From Alistipes finegoldii DSM 17242 (GTDB lineage Bacteria > Bacteroidota > Bacteroidia > Bacteroidales > Rikenellaceae): 64,000 bases of DNA. Made by a program: the position numbers and the translations under genes. Below are positions 1 through 8,026 of the stretch, piece after piece (position 1 is the stretch's first letter; every line of letters begins with the position of its first letter). The stretch lies in NCBI RefSeq assembly GCF_000265365.1, contig NC_018011.1, positions 1,116,001 to 1,180,000 on the forward strand. Reading direction: 5' to 3'. The notes below the pieces were generated by a model. That model worked only from the letters and a program-made list of their open reading frames with translations. It did no database searches and was not told where the DNA came from.

Positions 1-117
1 GGGTAATTAACACACGTAAATAATTACATATCAACATTTTAACACCATGGCTTGATTTTCAGAAAGGTCTTATCGGGCTTGATAAAGATGATATTTGGAA
101 ATATGAAAAATTAATCG

Positions 118-125
118 TATCTTTG
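118..125 (+). promoter_or_regulatory. Bacteroidota-type promoter (-7 TATCTTTG)
   Basis: TATCTTTG fits the Bacteroidota -7 consensus TAnnTTTG exactly, and a TTTG about 20 bases upstream (94-97) fits a -33 element. It faces right, towards the tRNA-like sequence and the terminator at 292-327, with no convincing CDS between. It may be an outward promoter at the edge of an integrated element. No transcript data are available. Confidence 0.4.
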
Positions 126-231
126 TCTATGTAGTATAGGTGTGCATTGAGGCGTTAAACATTCACTACTAAATAGTGACCTCAAAAGCGAACTTGCATT
201 ATAAGAGATTGATATACAACAAATAAGGAAT

Positions 232-257
232 AAGGGTTCGAGCCCCATCTTCCACCC
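232..257 (+). other. tRNA 3'-end-like sequence, possible attachment site
   Basis: The stretch contains GGGTTCGAGCCC, the consensus T-loop with its stem, followed directly by an acceptor-strand-like run (CTTCCACC). No tRNA body precedes it: the upstream 100 bases are AT-rich and cannot fold as D or anticodon arms. A tRNA 3' end without its body, followed by a terminator, is what tRNA-targeting integrative elements leave at one junction. The T-stem has one mismatch and the tRNA identity is not clear. It could also be chance similarity. Confidence 0.35.
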
Positions 258-291
258 GTAGAAGCAGTTGAAAATCACTGCAACAAAGTGC

Positions 292-327
292 AAAAACCTC
301 ATATATCGTTGATATATGAGGTTTTTT
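292..327 (+). terminator. Rho-independent terminator
   Basis: A stem of about 15 base pairs (AAAAACCTCATATATC against GATATATGAGGTTTTT) with a 3-base loop and a terminal T-run. It would end transcription passing through the tRNA-like sequence at 232-257. The A-rich 5' side lets it act in both directions. Confidence 0.75.
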
Positions 328-473
328 CGTTTTACCGCACCCCTCCTACTCTTCTCACATTTCTCCCAAGCCATCGAAACCCGGCAGCCAATGACTGCCG
401 ATGTCTATTCCCTCCGCCCCGGCATCCGCTCTCAGCACCACCAGCCGCTGCAGCCGCCGCACCGGACGGACGG

Positions 474-512
474 CAAAAAAATGGGGAGGGACCTTTATCA
501 GGCCCCTCCCTC
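474..512 (-). terminator. Rho-independent terminator on the minus strand
   Basis: Read on the minus strand, GGGAGGGGCC and GGTCCCTCCCC form a G+C-rich stem around a short loop and are followed by ATTTTTTT. It can end leftward transcription coming from the structured element at 665-824 or from the nucleoside hydrolase operon. Between 331 and 660 no other supported feature is seen; the overlapping ORFs there resemble nothing recognisable. Confidence 0.6.
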
Positions 513-664
513 CGCAGTAAGTTGCGTCACTGCTCTCGCATCAGCGAGGATTCTTTTCACTGCATGCAGGTAGACACAGGCAGCCGATCGGGTGAAACTG
601 CCGGATGGTTTCACCCCGGATATTCCGATTGCTTCATGACGGCGCGTCTTTTGAAATCGCTCCT

Positions 665-824
665 CAAAAAAAGATGCGCGGAACCTGACTCTGGCAATAG
701 TAGAATAATCCCCATTATTCAAATATGTAACTGGTCAGGAACCGCGCATATCGCGTCCTGACTGTTCATCAGTCACATTCGAATGGGGATTATTTTGCCA
801 GAATAAACAGCCGAGCTGTATTTC
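665..824 (-). ncRNA. Candidate structured small RNA or attenuator-like element
   Basis: Two long inverted arms, 691-726 and 776-801, share CTGGCAA and an AATAATCCCCATT core and would close a long hairpin. Inside are smaller hairpins: TGACTG/CAGTCA and GTCAGGA/TCCTGAC (734-740 with 756-762). A second, mutually exclusive pairing joins 734-747 with 677-690 (12 of 14 positions pair) and is followed on the minus strand by a run of about seven U at 665-671, like an intrinsic terminator. A perfect -7 box, TATATTTG, lies just upstream on the minus strand (831-838). Promoter, structure and terminator together suggest a leftward RNA of about 160 nt. No known family (6S, SRP, tmRNA, RNase P) was recognised. 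A decayed MITE is the main alternative. Confidence 0.4.
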
Positions 825-830
825 CTATCC

Positions 831-838
831 CAAATATA
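831..838 (-). promoter_or_regulatory. Promoter -7 box for the candidate small RNA
   Basis: On the minus strand this reads TATATTTG, an exact match to TAnnTTTG. It lies downstream of the stop of the gene ending at 913 and points into the structured inverted repeat, not into a CDS. No clear -33 element was identified. Confidence 0.4.
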
Positions 839-912
839 GAAAAATTAATCGTTTTCATCAAAAAATTTATACAATATTTAGTATTTTTTATTTTAATCGG
901 ACTCTGCGCGCA

Positions 913-2391
913 CTAATCCCCGACATACATGTCGAAGATTTCATGCCGGTCGAAATCGAGCCAGTACCGCAGCGCCAGCGCTCTCACGTACTGCCAGTAA
1001 GGTTCTGTCAGGTCGCCGTATAGTTCGATCCCCCGCTTCACATCCCTGCGGATACGGTCGGCATACCGGGGTTTCAGGACCAACCGTATCGTCTTGTCCT
1101 TGAAGGTGAAACGCGCTTCGGGCCGCGGCGTGTCGATTTCCGCAACGGTAATCAGCCCATGTCCGACGGAGGCCCCCGTTCCGACCTGCAGGCCGTCGTT
1201 CATACAGCTCACGGGCGGTTTATGGCCTGCATAAGTCGTGACGAGAATGTCGTCCACGCCGATATTGAAATACTCGCGGGCACGGATTCCCATTTTGACG
1301 CCGATCGTGGCGTAAATCCCCAGATGGCCGTGCAGTTCGTTGGTCAGCACGCCCGCCCGCCATTCGCTCAATCCGTGACGGGCAACCGCCGAGTCGATGA
1401 TCGGAACGACATCCGCCGCATAGAGTGCGCCGCCGACCGGAAAGCCGTAAAACACCCGGCTTTCGCTGTCGGGCTTGCCCCGGAGAATCGCCGTCAGTCG
1501 TGTCTGCGCCTCCGCCGCCGCGCTCTTGTCCGACAGTTCGCACGCCCGAACCGTCCCATTCAGTTCCCGGATGGAAAACAGCTCCGGAGCGAACAGATAA
1601 ACCGCGACCAGATCGTCCCAAGCTTCCAGATGACGCTCCCCGACCAGTTTTGCCAGCGGAGGCGTACGGTGTGTTGCGGCGATCTTCCGGGCGTAGACGT
1701 TCGGCACGGCCGCCACCGAATCGATCAGGGCGGGCGTAACGACGACCGGACATGCCGGGTTTGCCGACACGACAGTTACGGGCACGCCGCTCGCCAGCAC
1801 ATAACGGGCGGCGACGCTGTCCGTTTCGAAATTGGCTCCGGAGAGCGGTTCGGCCCGGCTGTTGTACCAGACGATCCGGTCGATCCGGTCGCCGGAGGCG
1901 GGATTTTCCCGCAGAACGTCGTATAGATTCGTCAAAGCACCGAGGGCGATGAAAACGACCTTCTCCTCCTCTTCTCCGAGGGTTTCGGCGATCAATGCCG
2001 ACGCCGCGGGGAAGCCGGCTCCGGAGGTTGCGGTTGCGGCATCGCCCCAGTCTACGGTTCCGGAATGGGCGCGCCACGCAGGCGCGGGGGCATTCACCGC
2101 ACGTCCCGCACCGACCGGAACGCCTTCGTGGTAGAAGGAATCGAGAAGCGCACGCACACGTACGGCGGCGCTGTCGGGAAGCAGCGCCCCTTCCGAAGTC
2201 GTGACGGCGAGCACCTCCACTTCGCGGTTGCCCAGCAGCATGCAGAGGGTGCGCAGATCGTCGGCGGCGCCGTCGGTGTCGACGACGGCATGGAAACGGG
2301 CTTTGCCCGAATGCGCATGGCAGGGAGCAAGGAACGCTGACAGTATGACCGCCAACAGGCCCCGGCAGAAAAAGCACTGACGAATTGTCAT
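913..2391 (-). CDS. Nucleoside hydrolase / FmdE-like domain fusion protein
   Basis: 492 residues. A hydrophobic N-terminus (about 1-26) predicts export. Residues about 32-335 resemble inosine-uridine-type nucleoside hydrolases, with the calcium/ribose-binding signature DTDGAADD at 38-45. Residues about 345-490 resemble FmdE (formylmethanofuran dehydrogenase subunit E family): HGHLG at 354-358 and a Cys-containing glycine-rich segment CMNDGLQVGTG near 396. The start lies 14 bases after the stop of the TonB receptor gene, so the two probably share a transcript. The hydrolase half should cleave an N-glycosidic bond of a ribosyl compound outside the cytoplasm. The FmdE half is of unknown role here but could bind metal or a cofactor. 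The substrate is not predictable; purine salvage or a nucleoside-containing cofactor are both possible. Confidence 0.8.
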   Translation of the reverse strand: MTIRQCFFCRGLLAVILSAFLAPCHAHSGKARFHAVVDTDGAADDLRTLCMLLGNREVEVLAVTTSEGALLPDSAAVRVRALLDSFYHEGVPVGAGRAVNAPAPAWRAHSGTVDWGDAATATSGAGFPAASALIAETLGEEEEKVVFIALGALTNLYDVLRENPASGDRIDRIVWYNSRAEPLSGANFETDSVAARYVLASGVPVTVVSANPACPVVVTPALIDSVAAVPNVYARKIAATHRTPPLAKLVGERHLEAWDDLVAVYLFAPELFSIRELNGTVRACELSDKSAAAEAQTRLTAILRGKPDSESRVFYGFPVGGALYAADVVPIIDSAVARHGLSEWRAGVLTNELHGHLGIYATIGVKMGIRAREYFNIGVDDILVTTYAGHKPPVSCMNDGLQVGTGASVGHGLITVAEIDTPRPEARFTFKDKTIRLVLKPRYADRIRRDVKRGIELYGDLTEPYWQYVRALALRYWLDFDRHEIFDMYVGD

Positions 2392-2405
2392 GGTCTCGGA
2401 TCGTA

Positions 2406-4292
2406 TTAAAAATTAACATTCATACCGCCCAGCGCCGTTGCTTTCGGCATGGGAAACCCGTCGTTGATCTCATAACGCTGCGCCAGCAGGTTCTCTCCCC
2501 GCACGAACAGATCGAGCCACCGGGTCGCGCGGAAAGTGACGCTGGCGTTCCACAGCACGAAATTATCCTTCGCTACGGGTTTGACCGAAGTGTAAAGTCC
2601 GTGAACATACTGCACGCCCGTCGATGCCTTCCAACGTCTGCGCGAAAAATCGACCCCGGCGTAGAGCTTGTGTTCGGGAGCCGCAACCACCGGGTAGGCC
2701 ATATGGAGGTAGCTGTAGTTGGCCGAGACAGCCCACACGGGGTTTATGCGGCAGGCCGCGTCGCCCTCGACGCCCCAGTTCTCGATCCGGCCCGTATTGA
2801 TGTTTTTCGGGCGTCCGTCCACCGGGACGGTCTGGATCATGTTGTCGCCGTCGATATAGTAGACGCTGACTCCGTACGAAAGCGCCCCGCCCGAAACGCG
2901 CTGCGTGAACGAAAGTTCGTAGTTCATCAGTTTTTCGGGTTTCAGATCGGGATTCTGCGGCGGAAACATATACATTTCGCGGATCGTCGGGAAACGGAAT
3001 CCTTTGCTGACCATCGCCTTGATCTGGGCGTTGTGCGGCAGCAGGAACGACAGTCCGCCCTGCGGCACCCACTCCGTACCCGCATGCGAATGGTGATCGA
3101 GGCGCAGTCCGGCATCGAGCGTCAGCCAGTGCGTCAGGCTCTGGCGGAAATCGACATAGCCGGCCGCTTCGTCCATCGTCTTGTCGGCCGTGGTTTTATC
3201 CGGAGCCCCGTCGGTAAAGGCGTTCCACGCCTTGCCGCCGAAATGCTGCCAGTCGACGCCCACGGTCAGGCGGTTGCCCCTGAAAAGCGCGACGCTCTGA
3301 TACCACGATACGCCCAGCATCCTGTCGCGGGAGTTGAAACGGTAGTTCAGCGGCTCTTCGCCGGGCGAGTGGCCGTCGTTGATCCTATGTCGTCCCCAGT
3401 TGTAGAAGAAGCTCAGGGTTCCGGAAGTCTTTCCGTAGTCGTTGCGCAGCGTGAACGAAGTCATGCCGCGGGTAATACGCTGCCTGTTGTCCAGAATGGG
3501 CTCCGAAACGGAGCCCGGATTCCGGGCGTTGAAATGCGTGAGGTTCACGTCGGCGTAGAGATCCCACGCTTGGGCAATCCGGTAACCCAGCTTGGCGTAA
3601 CCGCCGTACTGCTCGAAGCCCATGTTCCTGCGATGCCCGTCGGTGCGGTTGTAAGAGCCAGTCACCGTACTCGTAAAACGTCCTGCCCGAACCTGATTCG
3701 TAACCTCGGTTTCGAGCGTATTGTAGGACCCGTAACCGGCATGGAGGTCGGTTTTCACCCCGTCCTCGTGCATCCTGCGCGTCACGATATTGATGACACC
3801 ACCCATGGCGTTCGAGCCGTACAGCACCGAAGCGGGGCCGCGCACGACCTCGACCCGGTCGGCCAGCATCGACTGGCAGGCATCGGCGATCGGATGCCCC
3901 ATCAGCCCCATGTACTGGGGATGGCCGTCGATCAGCACCAGCAGACCCGTTGTGGGACCTCCGCCGACACCGCGCAGCGTCATCTGCCCGGCAGCCCCGC
4001 CCGAAACGCCGTACCCCATGATGCCGCGTCCCGTAACGAACAGTCCCGGAATCTGCTCGGTCAGCGTCGGCAGCAGCGACGGCTGGAATCCCTCGGCGAT
4101 CTTCTGCCGTCCGACGACGGAAATGGTCATCGGCAGATGCCGGACGTCGGTTTCATGCCGGGTTCCGGTGACCACGACCTCCCCGATCGGGTAGGTTTTC
4201 CCGTTACGCAGGCTGTCGGCGGTCTCGGACCGCAGGGCGCACACGGGGACGATACCGCCCAACAGCAGCAGGACAAACAGTTTAGACTTCAT
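2406..4292 (-). CDS. TonB-dependent outer-membrane receptor
   Basis: 628 residues with a signal peptide (about 1-20). A plug domain covers about 35-165 (EVVVTGTR at its start, then LRGVGGGP, VEVVRGPASVLYGSNAMGG and NIVTRR), followed by a beta-barrel ending in aromatic Phe. The form resembles BtuB/FecA-type siderophore, cobalamin or metal receptors, not the longer SusC type, because there is no carboxypeptidase-regulatory-like N-terminal domain. It is first in a two-gene unit with the nucleoside hydrolase/FmdE fusion. Its ligand is unknown. A nickel or cobalt complex is conceivable given the Ni transporter and urease nearby, but this is only context. No cobalamin riboswitch was recognised upstream. 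Confidence 0.88.
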   Translation of the reverse strand: MKSKLFVLLLLGGIVPVCALRSETADSLRNGKTYPIGEVVVTGTRHETDVRHLPMTISVVGRQKIAEGFQPSLLPTLTEQIPGLFVTGRGIMGYGVSGGAAGQMTLRGVGGGPTTGLLVLIDGHPQYMGLMGHPIADACQSMLADRVEVVRGPASVLYGSNAMGGVINIVTRRMHEDGVKTDLHAGYGSYNTLETEVTNQVRAGRFTSTVTGSYNRTDGHRRNMGFEQYGGYAKLGYRIAQAWDLYADVNLTHFNARNPGSVSEPILDNRQRITRGMTSFTLRNDYGKTSGTLSFFYNWGRHRINDGHSPGEEPLNYRFNSRDRMLGVSWYQSVALFRGNRLTVGVDWQHFGGKAWNAFTDGAPDKTTADKTMDEAAGYVDFRQSLTHWLTLDAGLRLDHHSHAGTEWVPQGGLSFLLPHNAQIKAMVSKGFRFPTIREMYMFPPQNPDLKPEKLMNYELSFTQRVSGGALSYGVSVYYIDGDNMIQTVPVDGRPKNINTGRIENWGVEGDAACRINPVWAVSANYSYLHMAYPVVAAPEHKLYAGVDFSRRRWKASTGVQYVHGLYTSVKPVAKDNFVLWNASVTFRATRWLDLFVRGENLLAQRYEINDGFPMPKATALGGMNVNF

Positions 4293-4479
4293 CTTCTCGC
4301 ATTATGTTTTACTTGGACATTTGTTTTATCTTCTTGCAGCGCATCCTCCCCCTTCACCAATTCTTGTTCCAAAATCCCCCGGCGGAGCGAAGAAAGTGCA
4401 AATCCCGGAAACGCTCCGGATCGGACGGACGGCGTCCCTTTCGGCGCGTTTCTTGTTCTGAGCCGGATAAACGCTCATT

Positions 4480-6444
4480 ATGGAAAACACCCGGCAACCG
4501 ATCCCGTTACGGATCCGGCAGCACCTGCGCGATGCCGTCGGACGCATGCACCCTTCCGTCTCGTTCGTCTCCTGCATCGGTGTGCTGCTGGCCTATCTGA
4601 CGGGCGTCTACATAACGGGATCGCTCCACGAGGCGTCGCGCTGGATGGGGGCCATGCTGGCCTGCACGTCGCTGGTAGTCGTCCTGCAATCGCACAACTA
4701 CAAGGATTCGCTGCGCGCCGGATGGACCCGGGTGCTGGGAACCTTCCTCGGAGCGCTCGTCGCCTACATATACCTCAAGATATGGCCCTTTTCGATCGTC
4801 GGGATGCTCGCCTCGGTCTTCGTGCTGGAGATGCTCTGCATGCTGGTCGGAATCTACCAGAACAACCGCATCGCCACCATCACGCTGCTCATCATCCTGC
4901 TCGTCTCGCAGATGACGCCCCACGTCTCGCCGGCCGTAAACTGCCTGCTGCGCTTTACCGAATCGGTCGTCGGCGTGGGAGTGGGCGTTGCGCTGCTGTG
5001 GGTGCTCGAACGGTGGAAACGATGGCTCGAACCGCAGGAGGGTGCAGACACATCTACCGATAAAAATATGAACATGGACACGATGCCCCTGCGTTGGGGC
5101 CACTTCAGAGTGCTTATCGTCGCTTCGCTCGGACAGATCACCGGAGCAGGGCTGGCGACGCTGGTCGGCGTCATACTGCCGATGATCCAGATTTTCCGGC
5201 ATCCCGGACTTACCTCCCTGCAACAGGGACTCGTGGCGGCGACCAGCCTCGTCGGCATCATGGTCGGCTCGGTGCTGTTCGGAGCGTGGAGCGATAAAAA
5301 GGGATACCTGTTTTTCTTCCGGTTCTGCCCCGCACTCATCCTCGCGGCCTCGCTGTTCACCTTTTTCACGGCCGACCTCTTCGGGCTGGTCACGGGGCTG
5401 TTTTTCATGGGACTGGGCATCGGCGGCGGTTACAGCCTCGATTCGGACTACATCTCCGAGATCATGCCCCGGCGGTGGAAACTGCTGATGGTCGGTGTAG
5501 CGAAAGCCGCTTCGTCGTTGGGCAGCATCGCAGCGGCGGCCATCTGTTTTTCCCTGCTGCGGGAGTGGCACGATCCGCACCTGTGGAACCGGCTGCTGCT
5601 GCTCGTCGCAGTCATGGCGGTCGTCATGCTGCTCTGCCGCATACGTTTCGAACAAAGTCCCGGATGGCTCATCGCCCACGGGCGCATATCCGAAGCCGAA
5701 AAGGCCGTGCGCTATTTTCTGGGCCCCGACGTGGAGATCGGCGAAATCCGCAACCGCCCCAATAAAACGCAGATGCCGAAGGTGGCTTGGAGCGACCTTT
5801 TCAAACCCGGTCAGGTGAAAAAAGTGATTTTCAGCGGCATTCCGTGGGCCTGCGAGGGATTGGGCGTCTACGGCATCGGGGTATTCCTGCCCGTGCTGGT
5901 CATGGCGCTGGGGCTGGAAACGGGGTCCGAGTCGGCCTTTTCACGAATCACCGATTCGGTGTTGCTGACCACATGGATCAACCTCTGCATCCTGCCGGGA
6001 TTCGTACTTGGTCTGCTGCTCGTGAACCGCTGGTACCACGTGCGGACCCAGACGTGGGGATTTATCCTCTGCGCCGCGGGCATGGGCATCCTGCTGGCGG
6101 CCTACGAATTCCACTGGCCGGTCTGGATCGCCGTATCCGGGTTCATGCTCTTCGAACTGTTCCTCAATGCGGGCCCCCACCTGATGACGTTCATCATTCC
6201 GCCCCAAATCTATTCCGTCGCCGAGCGCGGCGCGGGTGCGGGACTTGCCGCGGCCTTTGGCAAACTGGGCGCCGTCGCCGGCGTCGTCGTCATTCCGATA
6301 CTGCTCAAATGGGGCGGCGCTTCGCTGGTGCTTTGGGTGACGATCGGCGTGCTGCTCGCCGGGGCGCTGGTTACGGCCGTCGTCGGCCGGGAGGTGCTTC
6401 CCGACAAGGGGCGGTCCGTTCGTCCCGAAATCCGGCGCGACTGA
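4480..6444 (+). CDS. FUSC-like domain fused to an MFS transporter
   Basis: 654 residues in one uninterrupted frame. Residues about 20-180 contain several membrane segments like the aromatic-acid exporter/FUSC (ArAE) membrane domain. A charged linker (about 181-205) follows, and then a full major facilitator domain of about 12 segments with the loop 2-3 signature GAWSDKKG near 267. The MFS part looks like the sugar/aromatic-acid porter branch. The two parts are usually separate proteins. An internal Met near residue 197 could start a free MFS protein, but no good ribosome binding site is evident. The gene converges with cbiO, its stop only 3 bases away. Substrate unknown; efflux of an organic acid is a guess. 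Confidence 0.8.
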   Translation: MENTRQPIPLRIRQHLRDAVGRMHPSVSFVSCIGVLLAYLTGVYITGSLHEASRWMGAMLACTSLVVVLQSHNYKDSLRAGWTRVLGTFLGALVAYIYLKIWPFSIVGMLASVFVLEMLCMLVGIYQNNRIATITLLIILLVSQMTPHVSPAVNCLLRFTESVVGVGVGVALLWVLERWKRWLEPQEGADTSTDKNMNMDTMPLRWGHFRVLIVASLGQITGAGLATLVGVILPMIQIFRHPGLTSLQQGLVAATSLVGIMVGSVLFGAWSDKKGYLFFFRFCPALILAASLFTFFTADLFGLVTGLFFMGLGIGGGYSLDSDYISEIMPRRWKLLMVGVAKAASSLGSIAAAAICFSLLREWHDPHLWNRLLLLVAVMAVVMLLCRIRFEQSPGWLIAHGRISEAEKAVRYFLGPDVEIGEIRNRPNKTQMPKVAWSDLFKPGQVKKVIFSGIPWACEGLGVYGIGVFLPVLVMALGLETGSESAFSRITDSVLLTTWINLCILPGFVLGLLLVNRWYHVRTQTWGFILCAAGMGILLAAYEFHWPVWIAVSGFMLFELFLNAGPHLMTFIIPPQIYSVAERGAGAGLAAAFGKLGAVAGVVVIPILLKWGGASLVLWVTIGVLLAGALVTAVVGREVLPDKGRSVRPEIRRD

Positions 6445-6447
6445 CCG

Positions 6448-7209
6448 TCAAAGGGCGTACTCCCTTTTCAACGCACGTTTCATCCGCAGTTCGCAAGGCT
6501 GCTCCAGCCCGCACTCTTCGAGCAGGGCCAGATCGCCGAACACGTGCCGCGTACTGCCGTCGGCCACGATCCGTCCCTGCTTCATCACGATCGTACGGTC
6601 GCAAAGGTCGAGCACCATCTCCATATCGTGCGTAGCGATCAGCGTCGTATGGCCGAAACGGCGTATCAGATCTATGATCTGCCGCCGGGCGCGGGGGTCG
6701 AGATTCGAGGTCGGCTCGTCCATGACGAGCACCGACGGCTCCATCGAAAGGACCGTCGCTATCGCAACGCGCTTCTTCTGTCCGCCCGAAAGCCGGAAAG
6801 GCGACGCCCCGCGCAGATGCAGCGCGCCGACGGCATCGAGGGCTTCCGTGACGCGGCGGCGTATCTCTTCGGGTTCGAGACGCATGTTCGAAGGTCCGAA
6901 GGCCACGTCTTCTTCGACCGTGGGCATGAAGAGCTGGTTGTCCGAATCCTGAAACACAAGCCCCACCGACTGCCGCACCAGCGGCAGCGTCCTGCGCGTG
7001 AGCTTGATCCCGCCCATGACCACTTCGCCCTGCGAAGGTATCAGCAGTCCGTTGGTGTGCAGCAGCAGCGTCGATTTCCCGGCTCCGTTGGCCCCGACTA
7101 GGGCGACCTTCTCCCCGTGCGTGATGCAGAACGAGACGCCGCAGAGCGCTTCATAGCCGTTGGGATAACGGTAATGCACATCGTCGAACCGGAGGTAGTG
7201 GTGACTCAT
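6448..7209 (-). CDS. cbiO: ECF-type nickel/cobalt transporter ATPase (CbiO/NikO)
   Basis: 253 residues with all ABC ATPase motifs: Walker A GANGAGKST at 39-47, Q-loop near 87, signature LSGGQ at 140-144, Walker B VLVMDE at 160-165 and an H-loop (ATHD). It energises import through the CbiQ and CbiM-type membrane proteins encoded just upstream; cbiQ stops 2 bases before this start. Position at the end of the urease operon points to Ni2+ rather than Co2+ as cargo, since urease needs two nickel ions per active site. Last gene of the leftward operon; no terminator separates it from the convergent transporter gene. Confidence 0.93.
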   Translation of the reverse strand: MSHHYLRFDDVHYRYPNGYEALCGVSFCITHGEKVALVGANGAGKSTLLLHTNGLLIPSQGEVVMGGIKLTRRTLPLVRQSVGLVFQDSDNQLFMPTVEEDVAFGPSNMRLEPEEIRRRVTEALDAVGALHLRGASPFRLSGGQKKRVAIATVLSMEPSVLVMDEPTSNLDPRARRQIIDLIRRFGHTTLIATHDMEMVLDLCDRTIVMKQGRIVADGSTRHVFGDLALLEECGLEQPCELRMKRALKREYAL

Positions 7210-7210
7210 C

Positions 7211-8026
7211 TCAAAGGTTGTTTATCAGCATCGAAAGGTTTTCGGCCGGACGGCACAAGCGCAGCAGGACGAACGCCGAGCACCACACGGCGAGAAACAG
7301 GGTGTCGCGCATTTTCCATGCCGGGCGTTCGAACACCCCCTCCGGGATGCGCCCCGAAAATCCCCGTGCCAGCATCGCCCGGCTGATCTGCTCGGCCCGG
7401 TCGAAAGTGCGGATCAGCAGTTGCCCGACGAGCGTTCCCCAAATCTTCAGCGGATAGGATCTGCGCCCGAAACTCCTCGCGTCGCGGGCCTGCTGCATGG
7501 CCGCGGCCTCTTCGATCAAGACATAAAGGTAACGGTAGACGAAAAGCAGCTGCGTGGTGAAAACAGCCGGCACCCCCAGCCGCTGCATGCTCCGGCAGAG
7601 ACCGTAGTAGCCGGTGCTTCCGATCAGCACGAGCAGCGCCTGCACCGACAGCAGTCCGCGCAGTACGATCGAAAGGAACGAGACCCACCCTGCGGTGACC
7701 GCCAGCGTCCCGATACGGAAAACCGGCTCGCGGTCGTAGAACAGGTTGAAAACGCCGATGAAGACGACGAAGGGCAGCACGACAAGCGACCGCCGGAAAA
7801 TCGTTCCGTAACTCAGGCCGCCCATCGCGCAGGCAACGATCGGAAAGACGAAAAACAGCAGCAGTTCCGGAAGCCTGCAGAGCGGCACGGAGAGCATCGT
7901 CACGAGAAAAACCACCGTGACGAGCAGTTTGGACCGGGCGTCCGTGCGATGGAGCGGACTCTGCATCCGCGCCGTCCGCTCCATCGCATCCAATGCGCAA
8001 AGTACGTGCTGCAATCTGTTTTTCAT
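7211..8026 (-). CDS. cbiQ: ECF-type nickel/cobalt transporter transmembrane subunit (CbiQ/NikQ)
   Basis: 271 residues. The frame is open further upstream, but the start at 8026 is chosen because its ATG overlaps the nikMN stop in an ATGA arrangement and gives a normal CbiQ length. Several hydrophobic segments lie in the first two thirds. The cytoplasmic region holds the coupling motif typical of the family (ARSFGRRS and, later, MLARGF), which contacts the CbiO ATPase. It links the substrate-capturing NikMN to CbiO. Translational coupling on both sides supports a NikMN-Q-O unit. Confidence 0.9.
   Translation of the reverse strand: MKNRLQHVLCALDAMERTARMQSPLHRTDARSKLLVTVVFLVTMLSVPLCRLPELLLFFVFPIVACAMGGLSYGTIFRRSLVVLPFVVFIGVFNLFYDREPVFRIGTLAVTAGWVSFLSIVLRGLLSVQALLVLIGSTGYYGLCRSMQRLGVPAVFTTQLLFVYRYLYVLIEEAAAMQQARDARSFGRRSYPLKIWGTLVGQLLIRTFDRAEQISRAMLARGFSGRIPEGVFERPAWKMRDTLFLAVWCSAFVLLRLCRPAENLSMLINNL

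Noticed and set aside
498..722. 74-codon minus-strand frame between the structured element and a terminator
   Set aside because: It needs a TTG start inside the long hairpin arm and overlaps the terminator stem; no family resemblance. Left as non-coding.
4293..4479. Cobalamin riboswitch upstream of the TonB receptor
   Set aside because: No B12-box or GCCACUG-like core visible on the minus strand.
2385..5063. 892-codon plus-strand frame across the TonB receptor gene
   Set aside because: It is antisense to the TonB receptor and nucleoside hydrolase start and out of frame with the FUSC/MFS gene; Arg/His/Pro-rich composition and no recognisable domain. A shadow of G+C-rich coding DNA.
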